64,000 nt of DNA from NCBI GenBank assembly GCA_051453625.1, contig JBOZIK010000001.1, forward strand, positions 164,243,891-164,307,890, read 5' to 3'. Position 1 is the first letter of the stretch. Each line of letters begins with the position of its first letter. The DNA is from Welwitschia mirabilis. Its lineage: Eukaryota; Gnetophyta; Gnetopsida; Welwitschiales. A program made the translations under genes and the position numbers. Positions 36,241 through 47,910 of this stretch are shown here, in pieces. Below the pieces are notes generated by a model. The model saw nothing but the letters and a program-made list of their open reading frames with translations, made no database searches and had not been told where the DNA came from.

Positions 36241-37500
36241 ATGATGAATATTCTTAAATAAACTTGGGTATATTTCATATAGTCCAAGTTTTAGACCTTA
36301 AAAATTTTCAAGAAGTTCAAAATTAAAGTGAAAAAGCAAGGCAATTATTGAATTAAGAGTTTCCACTAAGATAATAATGGTGAGTATACATTTGATAATC
36401 TTAAGAACCTTCTTACTATTGAAGGAATTCATCATTTGCAGACCTATCCTAGGATACCTTAACTAAATGGAATCATTAAGTGATTTAATTATGAGTAATT
36501 TAATTGCATAATTATAAATATGATGTCCCCCATGAGGTATTTGANNNNNNNNNNNNNNNNNNNNNNNNNNNNNNNNNNNNNNNNNNNNNNNNNNNNNNNN
36601 NNNNNNNNNNNNNNNNNNNNNNNNNNNNNNNNNNNNNNNNNNNNGAATGGTTGTAATACTTATCTTTAAGATGAATTAGTGAATATTACTATGCATCTTA
36701 ATAACTGCATTGGTTGTTAAACTACAAAAGTAGTATCTTTAGCTAAGAAGTGGTATGGGTATAATTCAAAGTTGCACCACTTTCATATGTTTGGTTTCAA
36801 ATGCTATGTCCATATTCCACGTAAACATAATGAAAAATTTTTGAAGCAAATTCTCATATCGACATCTTTATGGGATATCCAACCAACCAGAAGGATTATT
36901 AAGTTTATCTTTTAAAGCATCATAAGATCATTATTTCTCATAATGTCATCTTTTTAGAGACCTTGAACAATGATTTTCAGCTTAATATTTTAAAGCTTCA
37001 TTCTTCCTCTAATCTAGTAATCATCTTAGATGCTCAAAAACCTATAATTAAGATGGGATATGCAATCACTAGGACTACTCTAGCTCCTTCTGTTATATAA
37101 CTTCTTTGCAACCTATAGAAATTGAGAAATCTGGTTCTATAAGCATACTTAATCATGGTTTCAATAACAATTTAGTACATTTTCTCATCAAAGAAGTTGA
37201 TACTATCAATAGGTGACATCGATGTAGTTGGCTACAATCTACTCTTAAAGATGTTTGTGATGATGAAAAGGGTAAAAATGGAATTAAAAATAGCTCACAT
37301 ATGACTCATGAGGATAATGTTGATGAGCTTCATTTAATGTTTGATCATAAATCAAATTCTTTAAAAAAAATCATTATACATAATTAATGAATTCAAGCCA
37401 TGAAAGAATAATACTATGCTCTTGTACTAAATGGTACATAAGAATTATTCCACAAAATTAAGGAACTTATATAGCATAAAGTTATTACACTAGTACATTA
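36241..37500 (+). pseudogene. Element G integrase and start of RT
   Basis: TWVYFI-SKF, then NNGEYTFDNLKNLLTIEGIH (DxGGEY block with second catalytic Asp), P-LNGIIK (QNGxAER). After a 100-N gap (36,545) come KVVSLAKKWYGYNSKLHHFH, MFGFKCYVHIPRKHNEKF, IFMGYPTNQKDY and HKIIISHNVIFLET. This is the copia integrase core and its C-terminal GxFxGYS/DVxFxE part. A weak RT N-terminus (AMKE-YYALVLNGT-ELFHK) follows near 37,395, after which RT and RNase H are absent and the LTR begins at 37,931, so about 2 kb of pol is deleted. Confidence 0.7.
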
Positions 37501-37930
37501 TTCAATCATAGAATCTAAATAAAGATATTTATTGAAATAAGTTTTAGCACTTCTAATCTAATAATGGATTAATAATGATTTGAATCAAACTCATTTATTT
37601 CTTCTACATTATGAACTTTATTTAAGTTATGAGTCTCTGATTAAAGTTACACCTAGCATTATTACTATGGGATGTGTACTATAAATATGATCTTGTACTA
37701 CAAGATTTGTAGTACATATTTTAACCTAGTATTATAGGATATGTAATACACATAATAATTCTATCTCCTATGGGATGTATAGTAGTAAATTGACTAATTC
37801 TTTTAAAATCAATTTCCTTACATGGAAAATCATTTCTAAAGGTTTTCTTATAGGCTACATTCCCAAGGTTTTCCTCTGAGAACTTTAGTTTTTCTTAGAA
37901 GAAAGAGTATTTTCATGTTAAGGACAAAAT

Positions 37931-38092
37931 TGCTAAGGCTTACACATACCGTGGTCCCATGCCTAGGGATTTGTGAAAATCATAGTGGTGTGCTTGTATA
38001 TGTAATCAAGCTCTTTGTGAAATAAGTAAAAGAGAAAAAATAAAAAATTAAATATTGTGCTCTTCATTCTTAAGATCTCTTGTTTCTTGGCA
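37931..38092 (+). repeat. Element G probable 3' LTR
   Basis: TGCTAAGGCTTACACATACC...TCCCATGCCTAGGGATTTGT...CTCTTTGTGAAATAA...TGTGCTCTTCATTCTT...TTGGCA; partner of 31,134-31,455. Short (about 160 bases), as in several small copia lineages. No clear PPT is visible upstream. Confidence 0.55.
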
Positions 38093-38268
38093 GAAAGAAC
38101 TTAAAAAAAAAATCATAAGCTAGAGAAGAAACTAAATCAATAAATAAGAAAGTAAAAAGATAAATAGAATAAATTATCATTTGATTCATGAAGTTTATTT
38201 CATGAATGTTAAAACATATTTTATTGAAGAACTAACAAAAGTGTAAGTATGGAATAAATTAATATGAT

Positions 38269-38323
38269 AAAAATATTCTTTGTAAATATTATCATATTTT
38301 GTTAAGAAAGAATGACATGATGA
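38269..38323. repeat. 55-bp exact repeat, copy 2
   Basis: Identical to 11,646-11,700; its last three bases (TGA) are the first three of LTR E right copy. The end AAGAAAGAATGACATGA is purine-rich and could be a decayed PPT for that LTR. Confidence 0.9.
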
Positions 38324-39080
38324 TAAGTGCCATAAGATATAAGAAGCACTAATAAGAGAGTCGTAATAATTACAATAACTTCACAGATGGAATGAAGAAG
38401 TGAAAGCATAAATCCATGGAAGAATATCTATTAAGAAAAGTGAAATAGATGGCATAAGGACGTTGAAACAAATAGCTACTACTATTACAAGCAAATATAT
38501 ACTAGGAGGAGAACATGAAAATATTTTTGGATCTAAATGAGTCTTAAAAAACATGTAGATAAGAAACTCATTGTAAAGAAAGTGCTATGAACTAACTTCT
38601 AAATTATTATACTTATTTTATGATTCATATAAGCTTTAATATTTTAAAAGGACCTTGTTTTTTTATTTCTATGATTTGAAAAAGTTACATGATATGATTT
38701 CTTGTTTTTAATATTAATATTAGCTAGACTTAATATTAAGAGAGTGTATTAGTTAGAAATAGATGATGCATAAATAGAGCTATGGTTTTCTATATTGTTT
38801 TATAGCTATATTTTTCATTCTACATCCTTTATAAATACTACTAATAGTATAGAACTTTAGTACACCATTTGCTAAGAATAATAATTCTTAATAAGAGATT
38901 TATTATAGTGAAAATAAAAGTTTCAAGTTAAGTTAGAAGCATGAAAATAAATCCTCATATAAAATTTAATAATGATTAGGTCTATGTATGTGGTTATATA
39001 GTTTTCATGATGTAATTATGTCTTTTGATAAAACTAATTTACTATGTTGCAATGATTCTAGTTAGTATTTAGGCTTATCA
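38321..39080 (+). repeat. LTR E, right copy
   Basis: TGATAAGTGCC...GGCTTATCA with 7-base inverted ends TGATAAG/CTTATCA; partner of 19,242-20,044. Flanking bases (catga left, atcat right) do not form a target-site duplication, so it is not a simple solo LTR by that test. Best explanation is the 3' LTR of gypsy F, with G inserted between F's pol and this LTR. Confidence 0.6.
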
Positions 39081-41921
39081 ATCATCTATATTTATAATGC
39101 AATACTTTACATTCTTATCAGTACTGTCAATAAGAGAAGTGACATATACCTTTGCCTTGCACTTGATAGCAAATAATATTTTACTAGAAAAGTGATATTT
39201 TGCAATACGACCATCATTTAAAAATATAACATAAGAATATAAATTAAAAAATTAACTTAATCTTGGTAAGTTATGATATAATTCATTTACATATAGAACA
39301 TTCTTACCTCTAGAAGGCTACCACTTCAAATTATGCATACACCTATAATCAATGCTTGTGTGTTATCTTTACATTGAAAGATACGACTCCATGAGCTTAC
39401 TTAACTAAACTATGGAATAGTGTTTTATTACCTATATGTGTTTAGTGAATTTATAGCTATGTATTCTTAGTGCTNNNNNNNNNNATCTAATAAAAGGAAA
39501 TATTTGTTATCTTACTTTGCTATCTTGCTTTGGCATCTAATTCTTCATATTGGTTATCTACACAAATTTCTTGACTTCTCTATTTGACTTTTCATATTGG
39601 CTAATGTAATCACATTTTATATTCACTAAAATGAAATAATATCTATAATGTCTTTTTCTAAAATAATATAAAAAGATTAAATTATTTGCATACATTAAAT
39701 ATTCTCAATTATATTTGTATTTGTAGGTTGTAAATGGTTTTAAGCATTGTCTTAAGACTAATTTACTTAAGTGTCATTCTTACTTAGGCCACTTCTATCA
39801 TTTCCTATTATACCTTCATTAATCATTATAAGTGCAATTTTCTTACTATATGTGAATTTTTCATTAATGTATTTGACATCCTACAGTTCCTATTTCATTC
39901 TCTCCAAATTACTTTAGTTTATCAATCTCATCTTTAAAAAACTTTTTTTCTTATTATCTTGAAATAAAAATCTTTCCTTGTTCAAAGGCTAACTCATAGA
40001 TGTGAAGTACATTTTTAGTTTAATACATATATTATATAAATTAATAAAAAAATTTATAATTATGTCATACATTTCCTAAATAGTTAATTTACTCTATTCC
40101 TCACTTAAATCATTAATTTCATAAAGATTATCATGTTTCTAGGAATTCATGTATTTGGTGATGTCATTATTATGATTAATTATCATGAATGATGGATAGG
40201 TATTTCTTTTATGATCTAAAACATCATTCTTAGAAACTTCTTTGTTATCATTTCAACTAGTGTGGAAGATATTCCTTTGAATCTTCTCTTACATTTTATT
40301 AGTGCTTTGACATTTTGAGATAATTTGATTTCATCTTCATAATTCCAATGTTGTATTCCAAATTATATGTATTTGATAGAGTATTTTTAGTAGTTTTATA
40401 GAATATTAAATAGGTTTATGCTAAGTTTCAAGGATAATGAAGAGCTAAGTCAAATATCATGAAAACATTCAATGTTCAATACATTTGATAGCATTTAAGG
40501 AAATTCATAATACTTCCTATCTGAAGCAACAATCTTGTAATTAAAAAGGCTAATGTAATACAAGAAATACTTTATAAAATCTCATCATCTAGCTAATCAT
40601 CCAAATGATTATACAAATGACAAATACACTTAAGCNNNNNNNNNNNNNNNNNNNNNNNNNNNNNNNNNNNNNNNNNNNNNNNNNNNNNNNNNNNNNNNNN
40701 NNNNNNNNNNNNNNNNNNNNNNNNNNNNNNNNNNNATCTAGCTAATCATCCAAATGATTATACAAATGACAAATACACTTAAGCTAAGAAGGATGTCTAC
40801 TAGATTAATCTAATAGTTGAGATGAAACTCTTATGATATGGTATTATCTATTCTGGTGCTTGGACAAATAGCAGGATGATAGTTGAAATAAATGCTTTAC
40901 CAAACTTTACTAAACTCTTGCCATGTAACCTATATCTTCTTCCATAGTTGTTTGGATGGTTAACACATCTGCTTCTATTTTCTGATTGTAGAGATTATTT
41001 TGTAATAAATACCTCCTCTGTTCTCAACTCCATTTTTACCTTTATTTGCACTAGAAATTCTTATGATAGGAGATCAAAGGGCTAAAGGTCCATTCATTTT
41101 TATTATAGAGAGACATCTTCCTTAGTGTTAGGCTGTATATCCTTCATTGAGGTGCTGCTACTTTGTAACATGAATGTTAATTCATTTTGAATTGAAAATC
41201 TATTTTTCTTTTTATATCTTTTATATTGTGCATCTCCCTTATGGTAATATTGCCTCTAATTNNNNNNNNNNNNNNNNNNNNNNNNNNNNNNNNNNNNNNN
41301 NNNNNNNNNNNNNNNNNNNNNNNNNNNNNNNNNNNNNNNNNNNNNNNNNNNNNNNNNNNNNAATTGAAAATATATTTTTATTTTTATATCTTTTATATTA
41401 TGCATCTCCCTTATGGTAATATTACCTCTAATTCTACAATAGCTTTTTTGGTAATATAGATCAAAAGAGAAGTCTTTGTTAAGATTAACATTATTATTCT
41501 AGGCGCATTACATTTCATTTTCTAAATTAACTTTACACTATTTTCATATTCTGTTTGACATTCCTAGTAGCTTAGTTGATCTTAGTCTAGTGATAACATT
41601 CCTTAATTAATCTAGATTATATAGGGCCAACCTCCCTAATAGCTTAATTTGGTAATTGAATAGAAGTTGCATTTAGCTTAGTATTGTATTTAATTTGTAT
41701 AGTGTATTTATTTACATTGTTATTTCATTCTACTTTAATGATACAGTATTTTGTTTGTGAAATCAATTATCTTTCTTTTCAGTTATGCCTTCAATAATAT
41801 TATGAAATTTAGATCACTCTCATTTATATTATGTATTGTATTATGTAGAATCTATATATATTTATAATTTACAGGATCTATTTGAGGACATAATGTTTGC
41901 ACAAATATGCATTACAACATC
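39081..41921. other. AT-rich interval; right part probably holds the 5' LTR of element H
   Basis: No reading frame recognised. It contains a 10-N gap (39,475) and two 100-N gaps (40,636; 41,262); the 49 bases before 40,636 are repeated exactly after it and about 80 bases around 41,262 nearly so. Sequence just before 41,922 ends ATTACAACATC, plausible as an LTR end before a gypsy PBS, but there is no second copy to set the left end. Confidence 0.4.
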
Positions 41922-41940
41922 TTGGCACTTTGTTAGGAAA
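41922..41940 (+). promoter_or_regulatory. Element H primer binding site (tRNA-Asp type, decayed)
   Basis: TTGGCACTTTGTTAGGAAA can be lined up with TTGGCGCCGTTGCCGGGGA (tRNA-Asp PBS of Athila-like gypsy elements), imperfectly, and is followed by AGTCTACTTGGAGTTTGA. It lies about 400 bases before the first gag text, the distance expected. Confidence 0.45.
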
Positions 41941-42329
41941 GTCTACTTGGAGTTTGAGTATTTTCATTGCTTAAGTAGGTGATTGGATTTCAGTTTAGGT
42001 ATTCATCTATAGTAGCATTGTATTTTTATAGTAGAAACATAGGTTTTCCTTTCTATAATTTTCATTTCGCATTTTGAAATAAATGCCTTCTCATTTCCCT
42101 TATTGTCTAGATAATGCACAATGATGATGGTTTATGTGCCTTAGGTTTTTTATTTTTCTCAAAAATTGGGGTTTTTAATCATTGCCTTCTTCATTTAGAT
42201 GACTTAGTGGATAACCATCTATTTTTATTCTACATTATTTTGTGATTCTATTTTTATGTATCTTTCATTTTTGGGTTTTTTTGGTGTGTTGTTATTCAGA
42301 TATATCATCTAGATGAGCACAAAGATGAT

Positions 42330-43700
42330 GCATTAAAAATAGAATTAGGCATGCTAAAACATGGTAAATTATAGTAAAAAGATAAAATAATAGAGAAAGT
42401 GGCTATTAATCAAAGAAAACATCTAAGAAGATTTGATCGACTATAAACGCAACCTAGGTATGCACATCTTAAGTATGAAAAATATCTCAAGAATTGAATA
42501 AGAAATTTTTTCTTTACATTTATTATTCCAAAATCTAATTTTTCAAAACAAAAATTTTTAAAAGTTAGTTTAGAAGAAAGTTATTTTCTTATAATGTGGA
42601 ATTCATTACAAAAATAGAAATAGGTTATTTTACCTAATCCCCCTATTATTATTAGAACCTCTACTACTATCCTCACAAATCCTAATGCTAATGTCATCTT
42701 TAAAGAACTTAAAGAAAATAAGAAATATTAAATCCAAACCCCTTTTGACCTACCTCTTAATGACAATGTCAAATTAAAAAAAATTAAATGCTTATCCTAT
42801 TTTTAATGGGCAGAATGATGAAGATCCCCTCCAACATATAGTCAACATTGAACAATTAATACTTGCTTATAGAAATGTAAAAATCAAATTAGTAATTGTA
42901 TGTACACGATTATTTTTCTCATTTCTTTTAAAAAAAAGATAAATTATGGTTAATAACTATTTCATAGAAAATTTTAAAAACATAAAACCAAGTTCAATAT
43001 TCATCTATAAAAAGATGTATGACTAAAACAACTATTAAAAAAAAGAAAGAAAGAAGTAATGAAATTACAATAATAACCTAATGAATATTATGCCTTTACT
43101 TATTAGCAATTTTTCATTGCCATACATTCTAAGCCTATAGATGCTTTTACTCAAGAATAATTAGTAGATTATTTCAATAGTGGACTCAATAGAAATTGCA
43201 AATTTTTCATGTAAAGAAAACTTGATGAATCTCATAAAAAATGCATGAAAAGTATTGGAAGAACTAGTAGAAGCAAGTCAAACATAATCTAAACCAACAT
43301 ACAAAGAAAATAGTATAGTAGGCCAAATTATAAAACACCTTAAATAAGTTAAACAAGAAAAAAAAGGAAGTAAAAACAAAGAAATAACCAAATAATTTTA
43401 TTAAGGATTTTACTACAACACTAGAAAAATACACTTAAATGATCTTAGATGCAAAGATGACAACTAAAAAGATTGTGATTTTGATTCTAAACTATGATTT
43501 GTGTGAAGATAACTATCATGTAACAAAAAATTGTTCTTTATTACCTACTTACAAAGAGAAGATTTATGAATATTTGTATGCATTTAATCAAAAATATTCA
43601 AAATTTAGAGCAAAAAATCAAAATCAAAATTAATTTCAACCTAGGATGAATGCACAATCAAATTTTTAATCCTCTAAAAATAAATTTAAAGCATTTAAGT
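42330..43700 (+). pseudogene. Element H gag (Ty3-gypsy, Athila-like)
   Basis: Starts with Lys-rich text (IELGMLKHGK, KVAINQRKHLRRF). At about 42,788 the frame reads NAYPIFNGQNDEDPLQHIVN, the gypsy gag landmark GLPNEDPxxHI. The C-terminal part (43,439-43,633, open) ends with a knuckle LCEDNYHVTKNC that keeps C-x4-H-x4-C while the first Cys of the pair is lost, followed by LLPTYKEK. Capsid/nucleocapsid role in the family. Frameshifts and stops throughout. Confidence 0.7.
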
Positions 43701-43899
43701 AAATCATCCAAATTTTTAACCATTTAGAAATAGATTTGATTCTATTTTTTTAAATAAATAACTCAAAATTCCAACCAAGTAACACAAATTATTAAGTAAG
43801 CACATCAAACTCATAAAAGTCAAAATGATTCACATAGAAATTACATTGATAAGTTATGGAAATCTTAAGAGAAAACAAACTCAAACATTGAAAATCACA

Positions 43900-44873
43900 T
43901 TGATGTCTTGTAATAAACTATGTTTACTAATTAAAGACCACAAGGATTACTTCAAATACTACCTTTACCTGACCTTAATAAAGTAAAAAAAGATTGTAAG
44001 GTTGTGACAAGAAGTCAAAACAATGCAGCATCTCCTATCCAAGAGGATTTAATATTCCAAAATGATAAAAATGATAATGAAGAAGAGGATATTGAAATCT
44101 TTGAAAACCATACTTTCATCTCTTATTTAAATGATGATAAGAAAAATTCTTCTCAATAGAAAGGTAAGAAACCTACTATTCCTTGGCTTGATAGGTTAAA
44201 CATTGATCTTATCTTTGATAAGCATCTTAAAGCCTTAATACAAAATATAATTATAAATTTACCATTTTAAAAAATTTTCCAAAAAAATCCCAAATATTTT
44301 AAGTTATGAAAGGATCTAATTAGAAGGGAATAGAAATGAACTATACTTAGTAAAGTCTTTCTAGCCCAATTTATAACCAACTTAGTTTTACAAAAATGTC
44401 CTCAGTTTAAGGATCTAGGTGTAACAACAGTTAGTATCACATTAGAAGGGAATAAGAGAATAATGAAAGTCTTAATTAGCATAGGAGCAAGTGTTAACAT
44501 TACGCCTTTATACATTTGTCAATGAATTTATTTTGAAAGTAGAATTAAGCTTACAAGAATTGTCTTAGAGTTAGCAGATTCATTAGTAAAGAAATATCTA
44601 TGAGTAATTAAAGATTTGGTAATTTAAATTAGAGAAGCATTCTAACTAATAGATATAATTGTGATTTAAGTTGAGAATAGTAAAGGTTATCCATTACTTC
44701 TAGAGAAAGCTTTCTATGTAATAACCCATTATATTATTGATACTAGAACTAGAATAATGGAATGTCACTTAGAAAATAAAAAGTTCATCATTAGAATATG
44801 TGATGCTATTGAAAAGAATTTAGAATATGAGTTGAATATTGAAGAAGAAATTAAGCCTAGTCTAAGTTTATAG
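43900..44873 (+). pseudogene. Element H aspartic protease, cut by element I
   Basis: An acidic linker (DNEEEDIEIFENHTFISYLN) precedes the protease: VSITLEGNKRIMKVLIS, then IGASVNITPLYI (family LxDxGASxNLMPxSI, catalytic Asp lost), LTRIVLELADSLVKK, then YPLLLEKAFYVITHYIIDT (PIILGRPFLATxRALID) and MECHLENKKFIIRI. This is the Athila-type protease. Coding text ends at about 44,868 and element I starts at 44,874, in gap-free sequence. Confidence 0.75.
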
Positions 44874-45609
44874 TTTTTATATTAAGTTTTGCTAATTAAT
44901 TTCAAACTAATCTTTTCTATATAAAAAATTTTATGTATTTTATAGAAGATGTTACATAACTTGCAAGTTGAAAGATGGAATAAAAAATGGATAACTTCTA
45001 AGATCTATACATCTGTTAGTTCATTTACACTCAATATGAAGTCAACAAAATTTTCAAGGGGTTGATCGCATCTGAAGTAAACAGAAAAATGAACTACATT
45101 CNNNNNNNNNNNNNNNNNNNNNNNNNNNNNNNNNNNNNNNNNNNNNNNNNNNNNNNNNNNNNNNNNNNNNNNNNNNNNNNNNNNNNNNNNNNNNNNNNNN
45201 NNNNNNNNNNNNNNNNNNNNNNNNNNNNNNNNNNNNNNNNNNNNNNNNNNNNNNNNNNNNNNNNNNNNNNNNNNNNNNNNNNNNNNNNNNNNNNNNNNNN
45301 NNNNNNNNNNNNNNNNNNNNNNNNNNNNNNNNNNNNNNNNNNNNNNNNNNNNNNNNNNNNNNNNNNNNNNNNNNNNNNNNNNNNNNNNNNNNNNNNNNNN
45401 NNNNNNNNNNNNNNNNNNNNNNNNNNNNNNNNNNNNNNNNNNNNNNNNNNNNNNNNNNNNNNNNNGCTAATTAATTTCAAACTAATCTTTTCTATATAAA
45501 AAATTTTATGTATTTTATAGAAGATGTTACATCACTTGCAAGTCAAAAGATGGAATAAAAAATGGATAACTTCTAAGATCTATACACCTATTATTTCATT
45601 TACACTCAA

Positions 45610-46055
45610 TATGGAGTCAACAAAATTTTCAAGGGGTTGATCGTACCTGAAGTAGACAGAAAAATGAACTGCATTCAAAGGAGTTAATCAGACATATAAC
45701 CTCGAGAACCAATGGTCCTAAACTGAATGATAAGTGGTCGACCAGACCTATTATGGGGTCGACTAGACTTAAGCACTATGCAACTGGTATGTCTGAGCTG
45801 ATTATCATGGGATCAACTGAACCTATGATGGGGTCGACCAAACTTAATGCAAGAAATAAGAAATCAATTTTATCAGAAGAGTAGAAGACTAGATGAATAA
45901 TAGGTGAACAAACTAGGATTGATTGGACCCAGATGGAGTCAACTAGATAGGAAGTCATAAGAAATTGGAGTAACTAAATTTCTCTTATGGGAAACCTGTG
46001 TAACTCATAGCACCACACGGGGTTAACTAGATTTTTGTGGGGTCAACTAAATGAA
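45610..46055 (+). repeat. GTCGAC motif array in element I 5' LTR
   Basis: About thirteen copies of a degenerate GGGGTCGACYAGAC word, for example aagtggtcgaccagacc, atggggtcgactagac, gggatcaactgaacc, atggggtcgaccaaac, ggagtcaactagat, ggggttaactagat, ggggtcaactaaat, at spacings from about 20 to 85. The core GTCGAC is palindromic (SalI site). Deviants are mostly GTCAAC, GTTGAC or GTTAAC. Some have the text CCTATNATG between units, so part of the array arose by unit duplication. Confidence 0.8.
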
Positions 46056-46177
46056 GTGAAAATTAATTTTTTCTAAATGTTATGTATCCATTATGTAGCT
46101 GTTAGATAGTCATTTTCTATTCATTTATAGCCATTGAAGGCATAATTCAAATGTAATAAACCCTAAAAGTCTTCCAT

Positions 46178-46185
46178 TATAAATA
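46178..46185 (+). promoter_or_regulatory. LTR TATA box, element I 5' LTR
   Basis: TATAAATA in the context CTTCCATTATAAATACTTAA; conserved as TATAAATA at 53,229-53,236 in the 3' LTR while surrounding bases differ. Likely core promoter for element transcription, downstream of the motif array. Confidence 0.55.
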
Positions 46186-46890
46186 CTTAAGTCATAGATG
46201 ATAATAGAATGCTTTTTGGAATTACACTTATTTGGTCATATCTATTGGATCTAAAGGATCAAGCATTGAATCTATATGATCATTACTATTGTATCTTAGC
46301 ATAATTGTATTTGACTGAAGGAGATATACTGTTGGCATACATTCTACATTTCAAGATCATATCTAGAGCTTCATTAATTGCACTTCTATAGGGGAGAGCT
46401 CCATTAAAATTAATGAATTAAGAATGAGTGATATATGTGCTTTAAAGACATCATTTCATCACTACCATTACTTTGTGAAAGGTTGAGACTAAGCCTTAAA
46501 ATTTTCATTCTAAAGATTAATACTAAGCCTTGAAAAGTCCATTCTAGAGGTTGAGACTTAGCTTGGAAAAGTCTGTTTGTAAAGGTTACAAGTGAACCTA
46601 GAATACTTGATGGAGTAACAAAGATCTGAGATCTAGCTTAAGGATAAGCTGATCATCGAGAGTGGAGTAGGGGTTTTCCCGAATCACTATAAATTTGCCT
46701 TACATCAAATTGGTACTTTTGTGCTTTCATTTTTTTTAATTCTTTACTTTCATTATTGTTTCATATTATTCAATTTCTAAAATAGTTTATTGGTGTACAT
46801 TAGTTATGTTTTAGATTGATTTCATTGAGAATATCTATTGAATTTTTAAGAATCTATTCACCCCCCTCTAGGGTTCTTAATTCTATCATT

Positions 46891-46901
46891 TGGTATTAGA
46901 G
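46891..46901 (+). promoter_or_regulatory. Element I primer binding site (initiator-Met tRNA), first version
   Basis: TGGTATTAGAG, two bases after the LTR end CTATCA; consensus TGGTATCAGAG. Two more versions lie at 47,169-47,179 (TGGTATCAAAG) and 47,848-47,858 (TGGTATTAGAG). They come from contig ends that overlap across the gaps at 46,924 and 47,632, so they are probably one site seen in three diverged copies. Confidence 0.75.
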
Positions 46902-47231
46902 AAAGTTAAGTCTTTTCTTAGATNNNNNNNNNNNNNNNNNNNNNNNNNNNNNNNNNNNNNNNNNNNNNNNNNNNNNNNNNNNNNNNNNNNNNNNNNNNNN
47001 NNNNNNNNNNNNNNNNNNNNNNNACTTTCAGTATTGTTTTATATTATTCAATTTCTAAAATAGTTTATTTGTGTATGTAAGTTATGTTTTAGATTGATTT
47101 CATTCAGAATATCTATTGAATTTTTAAGAATCTATTCAACCCCCTCTAGGGTTCTCAATTCTATCATTTGGTATCAAAGAAAGTTAAGTCTTTTCTTAGA
47201 TCTTAACGGAATTATACTTTAAAATCTCATA

Positions 47232-47631
47232 ATGTTTGTCCTCTTTAATAATTTTTGAATTATTTCCTCCTTTGATATTTATGTATTTATCTATATATAT
47301 TGGATAGCATATGGATATATTTTCAAACAGATTGTAGCGAGTGAAAACACTCATGGTCCAAGTAAAAAGGACAAAAGAAATGATCGAAAAAACAACAAAG
47401 AAAAGAGATTTTCATTTATGGCACTTGTGCCTCCATTGGAAGATATGCCAAACACATTAAATCATGATGACCATGATATGGACAGTGAATAACAAGAAGA
47501 GTTGAAAGACACCTATTAAGAGTTATACTAAGAATATGAAAAGATAGCTAGAAGTATAAATGATCTAAACAAGATTATAAAATCCTTCCCCAAGGAAAAT
47601 GAGGAAATGAAATTAAGCCTCAAAAGATTCA
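47232..47631 (+). pseudogene. Element I gag, first contig version
   Basis: From ATG 47,232 one frame runs to the gap with a few stops. A short N-terminal remnant (SFDIYVFIYIYWIAYGYIFK, like the FDGxNYxYWKxRMxIFIK start of copia gag) is joined in frame to SKKDKRNDRKNNKEKRFSFM, the block that in J follows the first zinc knuckle. A Glu/Lys helix (EKIARSINDLNK) follows. The gag core and first knuckle are missing. The same junction occurs in the second version (47,911), so the deletion predates both. Confidence 0.65.
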
Positions 47632-47910
47632 NNNNNNNNNNNNNNNNNNNNNNNNNNNNNNNNNNNNNNNNNNNNNNNNNNNNNNNNNNNNNNNNNNNNN
47701 NNNNNNNNNNNNNNNNNNNNNNNNNNNNNNNTATTTATGTATGCAAGTTGTATTTTAGATTGATTTCTTTTAGATTATTTGTTGAATTTTTAAAAGAACC
47801 TATTACCCTCCACCCCCCACCTCCCCAGGGTTCTTGATCCTATAATTTGGTATTAGAGAGGGCTGAGTCTTTTTCTTAGATCTTTATTAATATATACTTA
47901 TAATCCTATA

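Larger units (their letters stand above)
44874..46888 (+). repeat. Element I 5' LTR
   Basis: Matches 52,385-53,975 along its length and the reverse of 58,310-60,057. The start is decayed (TTTTTATATTAAGTTTTGC against TTATCGGATTATGTTTTGC); the end is TTCTATCA directly before the PBS. A 364-N gap (45,102-45,465) is an unmerged overlap: 44,891-45,101 repeats at 45,466 onward. Collapsing it gives about 1,440 bases, agreeing with the other LTRs. It contains the GTCGAC motif array (45,610-46,055), a TATA box, and a C-rich tract before its end. Confidence 0.8.

Noticed and set aside
45610-46055. CRISPR-like array
   Set aside because: The repeated word is short, degenerate and irregularly spaced, lies inside a plant LTR, and has no cas genes nearby.
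46889-47860. Three tandem LTR-PBS junctions as a real tandem array
   Set aside because: Each extra copy starts right after a 100-N gap and repeats the end of the previous contig; unmerged overlaps explain it.
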